Assembly (NCBI GenBank): GCA_013397075.1
Contig: VWZS01003656.1
Coordinates: forward strand, 62,001-126,000
Reading direction: 5' to 3'
Origin: Rhabdornis inornatus
Taxonomy: Eukaryota; Chordata; Aves; Passeriformes; Rhabdornithidae
DNA length: 64,000 bases
Shown: positions 36,301 to 50,664 of the stretch, piece by piece
Layout: each line of letters starts with the position of its first letter
Numbering within the stretch: the first letter of the stretch is position 1
Program-made: the position numbers and the translations under genes
Notes under the pieces: generated by a model
The model's database searches: none
Seen by the model: only the letters and a program-made list of their open reading frames with translations
Told to the model about the DNA's origin: nothing

Positions 36301-37194
36301 AGGTTCAGAGCCAAGTCAGAAAACCTGCCATAAACTGGAAGCAGAGGCAATTTAAATAACTTGGATTCAAATTTTGAGTGTTCACTTGTGAATGTTTTCC
36401 TCAGAACTATTTAGAAAAAATAATCTGCTAGTGTGAAGTCAGTGATTAAGTCCTGAAAAGGAAAGCTTCCTTTTTTACCAGGGTTCTGCCCTTGCAGCTG
36501 AGCAGCTGGAACATAGTGTACTTGCCATCATGCCATCTTTTGTCCTTTTACTTTTGATTTTAAATACCTTCTTGGTACTGGAGAAAAACTGGTTTGTAAA
36601 ATGAGATCCTCTTACAGGCGACATTGTATGAAGGACTGATAGAACCACTGCTGTCCCTGACTGGGGAGAGCAAGGAGTAAGAGTCACTTGTAGCTTGGGA
36701 ACCAGATTATGTAGAGGCTTTCCCAGTAAAGCCAGCTGCTGATCATTATGTTTCTCTGAATATTTCTTGTTTATATCTTTGTTGTTTTGATCATTGCAAC
36801 TGAAATTGAAACTGAAAAAATACTTGCATTTAGCAAAAATAGTGACCTATTCCAGGAAAAACCCCCTAGTGCAAGGCAGCGTGACCTTCAGCCAGCTTGG
36901 GATCATCAAGAGAAATGAGTGAAAGAAGTCAGCAGGGAAAATGAAGTAGTGTTCCTGCCTAACTCCACAGAAATTAGTCTTGCTGAGAAGAAAAAAATCA
37001 TCTCCATCATCTCTGGCATATTGGAGAGCTGGTCCTACAGTTGTCACCTTAACATTGTCATTTTAATCGTAGCAAAGAGTGACAGCTCCATTAAATGAGT
37101 TGTGATAGATACAGGAGCTTAGGATTGTCTGAGTTCTAACTACATATAACCTAACTGTAAGACTGCCATCCATGAAATAGCTGCATGATTTCTA

Positions 37195-37272
37195 TAAAAA
37201 TAATATTAGCTCTTATTATTGTTATATTATTATTACTACTCTTTTTACTACTACTACACCAGCACCACCAGA
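37195..37272. repeat. TAT/TAC trinucleotide-like low-complexity tract
   Basis: tattattgttatattattat, then tactactc and tactactactacacc leading into caccacca, just upstream of the CR1 copy at 37.3 kb. Confidence 0.8.
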
Positions 37273-37314
37273 TATTCCAGAGACCGCATGGTCCAGAATA
37301 TAAGGCTTTGAGAT

Positions 37315-37666
37315 GACTTAATTATGGCATTCCAGTACCTGAAGGGAGCCCATAAGAGAGCTGGAGAGGGACTTTTGACAAGCACAGGGTAGTGACAGGA
37401 CAAGAGCTGAATGACTTCAAACTGAAAGAGGGCAGGATTGGATCATATGCTAGGAAGAAATTCTTTACTGTGAGAGTGGTGAAGCACTGGCATAGGTTGC
37501 CCAGAGAAGTTGTGGATGCCCCATCCCTGGAAGTGTTCCAGCCCAGTTTGGATGGGATTCTGAACAACATGGTCTAGTGGGATAGGTCCCTGCCTGTGGC
37601 AGGAGGCTGGAACTAGATGGTCTTTAAGGTCTCTTCCAACCCAAACGACTCTGTGATTCTAGGATT
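37315..37666 (+). mobile_element. CR1 LINE 3' fragment
   Basis: Plus-orientation CR1 tail: gaagggagcccataagagag, aggaagaaattctttactgt, ggttgcccagagaagttgtg, then the octamer-like terminus gtgattctaggattcta. A short broken reading frame of the reverse-transcriptase 3' end remains (KKFFTVRVVKHWHRLPREVV). Intergenic between SFR1 and COL17A1. Confidence 0.92.
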
Positions 37667-40600
37667 CTACCTCTGTTCTTACAAGGCAGAAATAAATAAT
37701 ATGAAAGGGCTCACACTCATCTGTTCTCTTCTCTTCTGGATCAAAAATCTTCTCTTTGTTTTTTCTTGAACACACAGTTTTGGGTTGGAATTAGCATATC
37801 ACTTGTGGTTTGTATGGAAAAGGTGTGTCTGGCTAGAGATTTGCTTGCCAGAAGTATGATCTCTAATGAAGAGTGAGAAACTTGGAGAGTTTCCCATTCT
37901 AAGGGAATGGGAGCATAAACACAATAACCATGAATGGTGCTGAAAACTGCTTTAAACCCGCGTGAGAAGAAAGCTGCAAACTAGATGTCCTGGATTAAAG
38001 AACAATGAGAAATCTTAAAAAAAAAATAAAACACTTGTTAATGAGCTGTAAGCCATGACTTTTTGCTTCTGTAATATTGCTCAAATATTTATTCTTATTC
38101 TAACAATTGATAAATGGTGTGTCTCTAACTGCATTGTGACTCAAGCCGCAGTTTCCAGCTTTTACAAATGTCTGTTCTTAACTGACTCAGAGTCAATGCA
38201 AAAAAGAAAGTGTGAAGTCTGGCTTATTTTAACCCTTGTATCTGTTTTCTCAAAATGATTTCTGAAGAGAAGTATTGAGTCTGTATTGTGACTGTTCTCT
38301 GTGGATCTGGTCTGTTCTGTTTTTGTGGGAAGGTTTGTATGGTCAGGAATTCTGTGCCAGGGTCATGGATGTAGATGAGAAACTTGATTGAGATTGTTGA
38401 AGTGCTGCGTGTCAAAATAGAAGGAAGTCCACAAATGCTGTAATTTTACCACAACAAGATACAGGTGAAAGACACTGTGAAAGAGATAATTACTATTTTT
38501 AAAAATCCATATTTAACAGCAGAATTTGAGGAGGATAGACCTTGCATCTTTTGGCTAAGATTGTAAAAGTAAATCCCAGTGTAGAAAAATATATTCCAAT
38601 TTCAGTCTGTGCCAGCTTCCTCATGAACAGAGCAAAGATCTGTGTTAGCTCCAGAATAACCATCAGGGAGTGGGCAGCACACTGTAGACACTTTACTCTC
38701 TCCAAACTTTTTCAATGACCAGTTGAAAAAAGAAAGACCACTATGCTTTCTGCAAACATCATATAAAGGAGTCTTTTTGTAAACAACCAATTGACCCTAA
38801 AAGTCAAGACAGAAGTATGTTCTGTGAAGACACCTATAACTTCCCTATGGTAATAAAGGCACAGTTGAAGTAGTAAATTTGAAAAACTCACAGAACTCTG
38901 TTTCAAAGTGAATTGAAATAACAGCTTCCCTCCTATGACCAGAAAATCTAGGAGTTAATAAATTCCCATAACTACTTGCTAAAAAGAGAAGATGAGGAAA
39001 ATTCGCATTGCGAAAGAAGTAGAAAGAGGACTGTTAATATCTCTGTCTTGAGGAGGATACTGAGGAATTCTTGAAGACTGGAAGAGGTAGAAAAGTGTTG
39101 GAAACATAATTTCGATAATGTAGGAGAGTGTTTGCACAGAAGAGACAGCTGAAGAAGTGAGAGCTACTGTCTCAATGAGATTGACTTATTCTTTACTTCA
39201 TAAATTTTGCAGTGTGAGAGAGAAGGGTCTCCAATCTCAGTACTGACAACACGTCCAAATCTTCCAGCTGCCACCGTGAGTGTGTTCTGGAGAGTGATTT
39301 TACCGAGAGTCTCATGCCCCATCTTGTGCTTGCAGTCCTGCGAAAGATCAGCAGTCTTCTAGTCATGTGTATCGGATAATAATATTTTATGCCTCTGGAA
39401 TGTATCCTCTAATAAAGGAGTGCCATTTAAATTGGGGCTTTGCAAGCCTGCACATGGCAGCTTGAGCCTGTGTGCCCCAGGAAAAGCAGGTGCCGCATGA
39501 TAGCAGCCAAGAAGGATTCAAGCCTTTCTGAGGACCAGTTCAGCAAATAAATAGCAGTAGAAGCAGGAATACAAGCAGTTTCACAGACTTCTTTCCACAA
39601 GCACTTAAAACAAGTGCTGTGTTTCTGTCGGAACCAAAATAAGATCAAGATTGCTCTTTTATTGTGTGTTATTAATCCAAATCTAATGAAATGCAACAGG
39701 AACAAGCCCAATCCAGCTTTTATGCTAATGGAAGCCAGTCTCTTGATTTAAAACTGTTTTGCAATACTCAGATAAGCATATGTTTGGAAATTGATTTATG
39801 GTTGTGAAGAACCCAAGAGAACAAAAAGCTGGTGTGAACTGAAATGCCCATCCCTAATTATAACACCAGTCTGTAGTGTGATAAATTCCAATCCATGATA
39901 AACCCATAATGATCAGTGGTAATAAACAGGGCTTACAGCAGAGCATGTTCCCTTAGAGGGAACACCATAGTAGCCCAGCAGGGACTTTTCATTCTGTTGT
40001 TTACATTGGCAGTAAAAAGTGAGCACCACCCTGAAATGCTTGAGAGCCTAATCACAGGAAGTACCTTCCTAGCAAAGAAGAAGGATGATTTTGACAGAGA
40101 CCATCTCTGGACAGAAATCTTGTAGAACTCTGCAGCCTTCCATTCAAAGTCTGACTCAGGAAATTTGCTGAGTCTTCATTTTTCACGGGGAATAGCCAGA
40201 ACTTCCCAGGATATACAGACAACATCTGTTCTAACATGTTTGTACAACCCCCCCTTTTTTCCCCCTCAGAAACTTTGCACCTAAGCTTGACAATTCCCTC
40301 AAAAATCTCATTATTTTAAAGGAAGAATTTTATCAAAGCTCCTTCAGCCAGGACAGACTGTTTGATCACAGGGTTGGAGAGAACAGTGTGAAAATCACAG
40401 GTTTAAATCACTGTACAGTACATGCTAACATGTTCCAAGTGACTGTGTTCACCATTGGGAAGACCTTCTCTTGTTTCTCCCCAAAAAAATCAGAGTGCTC
40501 TGATTTAATTTTGTTGTAGTTTTCAGACTAAGGTTGCAGTTCAACTGTCCCTGCAGCAACAGGTCTGGTGCTTTCTTCACTTATTCCCCAGCAGTGATAC

Positions 40601-43600
40601 CAAGTGCTTGACCAGGTTCCTTGGACTTGGCATGAGCTGTGGGCTTTAGGCTCAGTCCTGTGTTTAATTTAATTCTCAGTGCCCAGGTACTTCCAAGAGA
40701 TATTATTGTTCTGTGCACAAACTCACCTGAGTGACACAGCATCAGTGGCACTTCTGTTCCTAGAGATTCCTGATTGTGAAATAATCCTTGATCCAAAAAT
40801 GACACTTTGAAACTTAGCATAGGGAAAGGACTTGCAGGGCAGGAATGTATAGAGGTGGAAAAGGGGAAAGCAAAAGAAAACTGCTCTCAGAGACCCTTCA
40901 GGCACTGTCCCCTGCATATGCCTTCCTGCTAACGAGAATCTGTCCCTCTGTATGGGAGGTGAGTTGCTACAAACTGTAGGTGAGCCTGCCAGAGATTTTT
41001 CATCAGGATTTTTTTGCCAATATGTGCTTTGAATTTTCTGTCAAGATTGCAGACAGAAATCATATTTATTTGCCAACACCCGTAATTTTCTGAGGCAGAT
41101 CTCCTAGATAAGCAGAGCTTTTGTCCAGCTTTTGTCTCCAGCTTTTGTCCTGTATGCAGTTTGCACTGCAATTCTACCTGTGTTGCTTTTTGTAAGGGTG
41201 CTTAAACTCGAAGGCTTTGGACTGGCACAGGTAGACCTGGTAGAATTGTTTGTTTGAAACACAAAGTGCTTGAAATTTCAACCATGGATATGCTGGTGAG
41301 CTGTTCACAAATCACACCTAATTTTCTTTGGAGCTGCCAGAAAGACTTTTTTAAAGTATTTTGTTTGGTTGGTTTTTTTCCATGGTGCCAGTTTTTTGTA
41401 AATGGCTTGCTTTGGCTTTTCTCTGCTATGTGTATTGGCAGCACCACAGCCAGGTCATCTGGCACTGGTTGTGTCCCTTTGCTGTCTGCCTGAAATATTT
41501 GATATGTGAGGTTAGCACACATAGTTTTTGTCTAAAAGGCACTGGTGCTAAAACTGTTTTAAGGGTTCACAGGTGGACTTTCAAACAGTCAGGAGTTCTC
41601 AAAAAGCAAGGGGACAGGAAATTATTTGATTCTGTGAATGCAACTTGCATTGTATGGTAAGTGAGATAGTCAAGGACTGGTTCCCTTTGACCAAACAGAT
41701 TGGGCAGTGGGCTCACTGGGAATAGCTATCAGCATCAAACAAGAGCCTCATCCAGCTCATAGCTGCGCTGTCATATGCAGCATGTGTTGTGGGCAGCTCT
41801 TACCTAGAGGACAAAGTGAAAGGGATTATTCATCATGCCAGCACTGTGAATGAGAAGAATCTTATGGAAGCAAATTACTTCACTTAAACTGGCAGTGAAA
41901 CCCCTCAGAGTGGCAATGATCAGGCTCATATGCTTCACAGCCCTGTTCCGTGGTAGATGCTGTGGTGTGCTGGACAGCTGGGGTAGCTCCCTAATTTCTG
42001 TGGGAACAGTGGGGTGGAGTGTGGAGAGGAGGAGGGGAGGGATGACAGCAGGTCACCTTTGCAGTCAGATCTGTTTACATCGCAGCCTTGATGCCATTAG
42101 AGACGAATCTGACATGGATGATAACTCCTGGTTCTGCCAGCCAACTCCTGCTGTACAGCCTGACCTGCACTGAGATGTAAAATGTGCCCAAGCATTGATG
42201 TGCATAAAAAGCAGCATAGGGGACAAGGGGGCCTGTAAGATGTCACAGGTGTGTTTTGTTTGCATCTGTCACCAAAACTTACGTTATCAGGAGCAGTCTG
42301 AGACACACAAGACAATGCTCATGCCCATCCCCAGTCCTTGGACTGGGATGCTATTAGCTATTAGGCAATTGTACTGCAGAGCACCATGGCAGCTCCAGGG
42401 CCCTGGTGTCTGTACAGACTTGTCTCTCAGCAGAGGTACACAGCTGTCTACAGCTGCTGAGAAGACCCACTACTCCTGTTTACATGGTGATAACTGCAGC
42501 AAGCCCAAGTTTACAGCCACTTCCTCCCAGTTGCTGTGCCCCAGCAGAACAGTCCAGCCCCACCTTTCTGGGCCAGTACAATTCAGTTATTCAGTTTGTC
42601 CTGCACTTTTGAGGAGCTGTGTTTTATCATACTCCATAATATGGATGTATAACTTTATTATAAATAATGTTATTTACTGTTTGCACTGAGAAGCTATGTG
42701 GAATGCTATATAAAGCCAGAAGAAGAGAGGAAAGGCAGTCCTTAGCTGTACAATCTTTGTATAAATGAGTACAAACAGCCAAGACTCTTGATCACTGAAG
42801 TATTCTGGGACCTGACAGATGGAGTTAGCAAAGTTTTTTTTGCATCCTGACATTACTCACCTCCCTGCACCCCAGAAGAGATGATCAGTTCCCAACAAGG
42901 CATTTATTCATGCCTGAGGTTACTCATGGTGAGTTTCCCAAGTGATGTGCAAACCATGGACTCAGGGCATTGAGTCAAGGGGTGACTCAAGAGGCTCTGG
43001 TTGGTTCAGGGGCTGCCTGGCTACCTTGTGTAAAACCAGGGCATGGAGGGAACTACAGTTGCTATACAGAAATAGGTGTGGCTTCTTCTTGCTTGTGCAA
43101 AGCATCCTTGTGTGGGCCTGCAATATTCCAATCAGCTTCTTGGCTGATTCACAAGTTGTATAATTTATGTGCCAATCAAGACAGAATTATGAGACCAATG
43201 TGCACCTTATTCATTGCTCCACAGCTTCCTTTGAAGTTGAAGGTGACAAGTTACCATTACTTGTCTGCTTCTAAACCATGAACACAGCTTAAGCTTTTAG
43301 AGAATGGCCATGACAAAACGAGCTGGTTCAGCTTTGAGAACCCTTATGTTTGGACTCCCCTTGCAGAGTAAGAAGTGATTCAGATGTAGCACAACCCACC
43401 TCCAGGAGCCATGAATGTGCAGTGTCTGTCTTGTCTTCTCAACTTTTTCAGTGCCGGCATCAGGTGTCATAAACTCTTGGAGCATCTTTCACCGGGAAAA
43501 TGGTGCTGTCTTCAACTGTGATTTGATGTCTCTGGCTACCAGACTGAGGCATCGACTGAAAGCTCAGTGGCTCTGCAGCTTCTTCTTGTGCTGGAAGCAG

Positions 43601-46600
43601 GAAAAGCAGTTCTACCTGCATCTGGTAGAACATTCTGAGGTACACCCAACAGGAGCACGTCTCTACCTCAGCAGACTTCTATGGCTTCTTACAGGCAAAA
43701 TTGAGCAGGATGGATGGGGGATGGGATGATGGTGATTGCTACTCCACGGTCCCTCCCCTGCTCTAACTACCAGTCCACACACCACTGTTAGTGCAGGAGT
43801 GGCAGCTGATGACCTGAAGTTGGGTCTGCTGCAATTCTTTGTACTCTGCCCCTAGACACCTGACTTACAGTGACTCTGAATATCTGAGGCAATCACTGAC
43901 TTCAGTAAAGGTGAAGCAGCTCAGGACCTCTCTAAATTATGCCCTTGATGTTGACACTTTCCCAGCAGGGTCCTGAGTGAACTAATCAATGTGTTTCAGC
44001 AGGCAGCACTCTCAACTCCATCTTGTCTTATATTGTCCCTGTTAACTGTGAAGTCAGTTCTCAAGAGGTTCTCAAGATGTGATTTATTTTCTTTTAAAGT
44101 TTCCTGTTAAATCACCTTCATTTTACACCTTACCTCCACTTTCTTTAACTTTCCAGTGAGAAATTGGCAAAATGTCTCATGAAGAGGTGCTCCTTGAGCA
44201 CTTTGTTCTTCATAAACATTAAAACAGGATTTTGTCACAACACTGCAGGGATTAAAATATGTTAATTCTCTTAATTTATCAAAATTGTGATGGCTTAATT
44301 TTGTTTATACATAAAGAAAACTGGTAGACAGAGGTAAAGGAGGGTGGAAATTTCTCCAATCCTGAGAAATTTGTCTGAAAATGTGAGGTCCTGTCTCTTG
44401 CTCCAGTGAAGTCTGTGTGCCATTCCAGTAAGTCTCCCTCATACAGGTTTTACAGAGCTAGAATAGCCCAGTGCATTCAGTGCTCTTTCCTTGAACTACT
44501 TGTGTGTGTGAAGCACACACTGGATTGTACTGAAAGTGAATGTAAAATAAGATGAATGAAGTGCAGGTTTTAGGTGCAGTTGATGACAAGAGGGATAGTT
44601 TTGTGTCATGTTCAAAGAGCATGAAGTTCAGAAAGCTAAAGCCGCTTTTTTCCTTTTGGTTAAGGCTTAAAACCAAGTGCAGTTTGACCAGGTCTCTGGG
44701 TGAGTTCTACACCTCTTAATTACTTAATTACCACATGCAGCTTGTTTAGACAACTAAGTGTTCTTTGATTAGTGTTCCAAAAGCAGAATAATAGATGCTT
44801 CTTGCATGCAGGGAAGAAATTATGCTGCATAAATATCTGACTAAAGATAAATATAAATACAAGGTCTGGGATTTAGGAGATGCATTGATCAATTCTGAAG
44901 AGGTCCTGATCCCCATCAAAAACATAGGGCATAGCCTTTGGAGTGGAGTGCAGTGCAGTAGAGCAGCCATGCCCCTACATACCTTTGGAAATTTCTGATA
45001 TGGAACTTAAAATAATAGGATGCCATCTTGACAGTACAAGGCTGCACCCCCTCAAAAAGTCTGGGCAAAAATCTACATGAAGTTTTAACTTCTTTCCTGT
45101 TCAGCAGAACAAATCTGTCAAAAACTGTGTAGGGTGAGAAAAGCCAAGGTGAATTCTAATTCTTACGAAGAACCAAGGGGCACTGAATGGCTCTGTTGCG
45201 TTCACTAGGAGGAAAAATCCTGACACAAGGTATGGTTAAGCTGTAAAAATCATTGCTGTAGGACACTGTACATATAAAATGTACAGATTCAAAAACTAAT
45301 TGGACAAACTAATGGAAAGCCCTCTGTCAGAGAATGACTGCGGTGCTGTCGCTTTTGACTCTGTACACCAGGAAAATATCTGCATGTGCTTGTCCTGCTC
45401 AGCTGGTGTTCTCAGCACTGTTACAATGAGCTGTGGTGAGAAAGCAGGGTCCTAAGCTGGATGCAGGTTTACTTTAACCCACCATGGCTGCCCTTCTGCT
45501 TCAGTTCCTATGCAGTGAGAAGTTTGCAGGTAGTATACATGGAAGAAAATTTTTTTCTCACTTGATTTGGTGTATTTTTATTTATTAATATGGCTGTCTT
45601 CTGAATAGAGATAAATATCTGTGGGGTTGGCAAAACACTTCAGATCACTGATTTGAGTTGTTTTCTGCCAGTTTGTAGTAGCTGGTAGCTCAGCCCATTG
45701 TATTTGCAAGCAGCAGAATATGCTTAACTTGCAGGCAGCTTTGCAGTGGCATCAGCAAGTGCTATGTACTTTCCTGCAAGTAAATTCCCAAACAGATCTC
45801 AGATCATGTATCAGAAAGTACTGCTCTACATGTTCACGTTCCCTGATGTAAGCCTTTATACCTTTGTCTGGGATCTTAATAGTTAACCTACTTTTTACTT
45901 TCAATAAAGTTTGATTCCTGGAGGCAGATCTTTTTTTTTCAGTGAGTGTCAGATAATTTGAAGGGTAGGGTGAGGCAGGAAACCACGACACGCCTTTGTT
46001 GGGACTTGTATAAGAGCACAGGAATAGAAAAGCAAAAGAAGGGCGAGAGTAAAACAGGATGAATAAAGAAGAGGTGAACATTTTTGGATGATCACTCAGG
46101 TTCCACACACCTTTGGAAGGACATGATATAAAGTGTAGGTGGCAAATTTTTGGTAGAAGGGAAGCAGTTGAGGAGAAAAAAAGATTATCATTTCAGTAAC
46201 CAAAGCACTCCAGGTAAGTTACATTACTGAAAAAAAAGGCAGAAAAAGGTATCCTTTATTTTCGGTCTTCCAGATTCCTTTAAGAACAAGGCTGACTTTT
46301 CAGTCAGGATAAAGGAGGTGTTATATTTTTCTGTAGGGAATACAATATAAAACCAAGTTTGCTTAAGGGCTGGGTCATTTGTGTTTCTGTTTGTCAGTGA
46401 ATATTACTCTTTTGAAGTGAGTATCCAGTGAAAAGAGTTTACCTGCTGGGAGAAATGAAATGTGAAGCCAAGTTATGGGTATATTTTTAATGTATTTTGT
46501 GAAACTAGCGCAAAATAGGTAAAGTTTAGCTGAATTTCTCTGTTCTGTTCTGTGAAATGCTGATCATGTGTTGGCTGTTTTTAAAACTGAGCAGATCTGG

Positions 46601-49600
46601 AATGTGCTGGAGGAGTAGTGGTTGTAAATTGGAGCTTCAGATGGTGGGTGCAGGGTGTCAAATTAAGGAATAAATCTCTAGCCCTGAGAATGCCTAGAGC
46701 TGCTTCTGAGTGAAAGCTTGTGTTGGCGTGGACAAACTTTGCTTTATCTCAAAGAAGTGAGTTTGTTATCAGCAGTGACTCATTGATCATGTATTTTGTG
46801 CTGTATTTTTGTCATAGAAGATTATGAGGTGTTTTGGTCACAGTAAGTCAGAAGAGTGTGGTTTGAGAATCAGTTCGAATCCTTTCTATGGCAAGTCCAG
46901 CAATTTGACCATAGTGGCATAAAGCAGAAGATTTGCCTTTTCCTCCCTTTAGAGTGACTTGAGTGACTTTAGGGAAGTTACTTTTCCATGTCTAATTGCT
47001 TCATTTGTGAAATGGTTGACAGATCTTCCCCATTCTGCAAACACTTTTTTCATTAATAGCAGATTGTTTGTCTCCTTTTCTGTGCCATAGGCAGGAAGTT
47101 TGTGCAGGTCAGAACGACCTCTTTCTTTTTGAGTAGCACAGTTAAGTAGAGATGGTGAGGACTTATTTTTTAAAGGAAGATGTCTGGCAGAGCAGAGTGA
47201 AGTCTGGGCAGTGCTGTTGTTTGTGCTCTGAGATGTGTGCACATATTGGTGTCAAAGAAGCCAGGACAGGCTGTGGGCAGGGCAGAATTTGGTTCCTACA
47301 GCATGTCCAACCTTTGGCTGGGCATCTAACCTACCTCCCTGGCATTTGCATCGCTTCAGCCTACAAAATGAGCAGATTTGGAAGTATGATTTGATTTATT
47401 CAATTCTGGATGTGTTGGATTTGATAAAATGACTTGAAAGTAACAGCTTTTAGAGCAGAACGAGAAGATCAAATTCCTAGTCTGTAGGATCAAAAGAGAT
47501 AAGGGATCATTTTTTAACCAGTTCTTTTAATTTCAGGCCAGTGGCAGCTGAAAGGCTTGGTTAGGAGGAAGGGGGACCCTAAAAGATGTGTTATATGATG
47601 GGAGGCATAGTCAGTGGTATCATTTGGAGGCATCTGCTGAGTGTCAGAGTATTCACGATCAAAAGGTTCTGCTGACATTAAATATTATTAATCTCAGGAC
47701 CTGCAGGTGCCTCTTTCTCCTAATGGAGTGTCTCACAGCAGGAACCTCTGGAAAGAAGAGAGCTGAAAGGATATACTGTGACTGCAACAGCATTGTGAGA
47801 TGAAAACTGGGAGAGCAGTGTGGAGGGAAAAAAGTATCTGAAATGTGCTTGCTTTTATTTTTCCACCAAAGGACACCTTTGTGGCTATTCCACTCCCCTT
47901 TGAAAAGTATCAGTAATAAACTTTATTACCATTGCATACAATACCTAGATTCTAAAATGATAAGAGGGAATTGAATGTCCTATCTCGGAATGTTTAGTGT
48001 CCTTGCCAGTGTGCTGCACTGCAGTGAAGTGGAACAGGGGGTACAAGTGTTATCCTGCATTGTCAGGCTTTTGTGGAATGCACAGATCTGAGCACATCTT
48101 GCAGTGCTAGGCAGTTATTATCCTGCTTTCAATGCTGTTCAGAGAAGAAGCAGCCTGCATAAGTGTGGCAGTCCCACACCTCTCCTGGTTCCTTCTGTCA
48201 ATAATGGCTGCAAGTTCTCTGTTTCTGTGGGTGCCACAAGCACACTATAGCCCCTGAGTTTATGTAAAAGGGACCATAGTGTTGTTGTCTTACCTTCCTG
48301 CACTGTTTGAGTGACCTCACTTCACAAGTTGCTGCTTGTTGCCCTGAGATGACTGCAGATGACTTCTCTGATTCAACCGTGCTGTTGCTGTGCCACAGAC
48401 ATAGCCCACAGCTATGCCTTTGAGACTCCAGATAGGAGCTGGCGAGATGAGTCAGGCCTGGCAGGTAATGGGAATGCAGCTCAGTCAGTCTGCTGGCATC
48501 CATGTGCCAAGCACACATGCAAAAGCACTGTGTGCTGGGGCTGGACTATGGCATGCATGGCTTCAAAGATGGACTTTAACCTATTATTTTTTCTCTAAAT
48601 TGATGTCACAGCAAGATACTTCCCTTTCTCATGGGAAGGCAAAGATGCAGAAGATGCATTCACTCCATGGTGGTGCTGGCCTCTTCCACCACCCATAACC
48701 AGCACCGTCTCCCAATACCAGAAAGTGAATTCTGGGGCTACAAAGCAGTAGGAAAGCAGTTTCCAAATACAAAACTGTGCTCCTTGCCAAAAATACTGAT
48801 AAAGCTAGCAGTGCTGACATCAAGACAACGGCTTCCAGCATCTGTTTTTAGGGAGAGAGCTTGAAAGACACTTCCACTGTTGATGCAGTAAGGAAGAGTT
48901 GCAGAGATAATGCTTTTCCTTGGAGTGAATGACCAGAAACCCTTCTTTTGCAGGGGACTGTTACCCTGCTGGAGGAGGAGCTCTCCTAATGCATGTAGCT
49001 GGAGTCTTCCATATGTGTTGGAGTCAACACCCTGGAAAATCCCTTGGAAATCCCTAACGTTTTGCAAGCATTGTAAGGGTTGAGCAGCATCCTGCTGCCA
49101 CCAGGTTGTGTGAGGACTTGGATATGACCTCAGGAGCTCCACTTACAGGGCTATTTAGACAAGCTCAGGATCCGCAGTGCAGAGTAAGGGCTGTGGGCAC
49201 TGGTGTTCTCTGCAAAGTGCAGATGAGTCTATCATGGGGGACTGAAGTGGCTTGGCTGGCACTGTGCCTTTTCTGCTCAAATTGTTCCTGTCCAGCTCTG
49301 GGACTAGCGGGAGCTGGTTAAAGACAGAATTGAATCTGAGTGTTAGATATTTTCTGCTGCATCGTGTGTCAGTATTTATGCCTGGGCAGTACAAGTGTAA
49401 CATCAAGGGGGCTGCAGTTTAAGTTCAGAAGAATAACAGGAATCATGAGGATCAAACTCATATTTAACAGAAATAGGGGACATGGTCTTGGATTCTGCAT
49501 CAAGCTAGGCTTTAAAACCTGGAAGGAATTTTGCCCAAAGCTTTTTTTAGCTCAGCATCTTAAATGTGTGGGTTTTGGTACAGCTGGGCCTTCAGTTTTA

Positions 49601-50664
49601 AGGAGAAGTCTTCAAATCCAGTGGAGAGTTTTGACCTATGATGAGCTTGTGTGTAAATTAAAATCTCTTCCTTCTCATTGTCTGTGGCTGCACAAGATGA
49701 AATGTTATCTTAGCAAGACTAGGAGCGAGCAATTGTGTGGTTCCTTCTGACATAAGTGTTTTCTCTTCTAGATGATGTCTCTTTTCCACAGTCATGTTTT
49801 TTGTGGTATTCCTGCCTTGGCAGACAATCATACCTCTGGTAGAGATTATAATTTGACTAGAGAGGGATCCAAGTAATGAAAAAGAGTGTACACAGCATTC
49901 GCAGCATCAATTCCAACACTATGTAGACTGACCTGAGCTGGTATTAAAGTAGATCAGATTCCTAAGCCACTGACAGGGTCTCCAAACTGTTGCTGCTCTA
50001 CCTGTAAAGCAAGATAAAGCACTTCCTTCCTACCTTAAATTCCTTGCTGCCAAAAATAGCTAGTTCTAAGGTACCTCCTTAAGTGTTTTTTCTCCTTTGC
50101 TAAAGTCAGTGCTGTGGCTTTAGCATCAGTGTACCCTGAGAACGCACTATTATTGTTAGCAGAGCAGCAGTATTCCTGCTGAGGTTTTTCTGGTAGGACT
50201 GGCAGGGTGCAGGTGGCTTATTCCTGCAGCTTTCCCTGCACAGTTAATCTGTACTGTTGAGTCCTGCCCAGAACAGATGTGTGGCACTAGTGTTTAGATC
50301 CACTGGTTTTCATCAAACCTTTGAAGGGGCACAGCTGGAAACCATAATGTAGTATAGTCTGGATATAAATCCAGGTCTAAACTGAGTGGGTTTGCTTGAA
50401 CTGCCTCTATCTCACCTGCTGGCTTTACAGGCCTTCCTGGTGTTTCAGCTCTGCTGCCTTGTGCAGCATCCAGTGTTGTAGGTGGCAGTCCATCAGTAGT
50501 AATCATATGGCTCTGTAAAGGCTCTGTAAACTCCCTGGCACGGACATCTTCCAGACAGTCTAGTCCCCACCCAAAGTGAGCAAAGTGGTGGGACTTGTGG
50601 GGACCTGTTGTCATTTCTTACTCTTCACAGAGCTCTGAGTGCAGTCCCTCTGTTTTCCTTGCAG
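37667..50664. other. Intergenic, distal half of SFR1-COL17A1 gap with the COL17A1 5' flank
   Basis: No coding gene supported. The COL17A1 promoter and noncoding first exon should lie in the part nearest 50.6 kb, but I cannot place them. The longest open frame (42,195-42,689, plus) has no recognisable domain. Confidence 0.6.

Larger units (their letters stand above)
26267..37314. other. Intergenic, proximal half of SFR1-COL17A1 gap
   Basis: No protein-coding gene can be supported. Open frames of up to about 150 codons occur without splice context or recognisable motifs. Contains a T/A homopolymer tract near 30.3 kb and an isolated acceptor-plus-short-frame at 31,359. Confidence 0.6.

Noticed and set aside
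37392..37577. Frame with KKFFTVRVVKHWHRLPREVV as a possible host gene
   Set aside because: This is the reverse-transcriptase 3' remnant of a CR1 LINE; the same peptide recurs at 58.3 kb in the other CR1 copy.
42195..42689. 164-codon open frame on the plus strand
   Set aside because: Longest stand-alone frame in the gap, but it has no recognisable domain, no compositional bias of coding sequence and no splice or promoter context; a chance frame is the simpler reading.
50364..50370. TATAAAT as a COL17A1 TATA box
   Set aside because: Single AT-rich match with no convincing downstream exon and splice donor before 50,665; too weak to list as a promoter.
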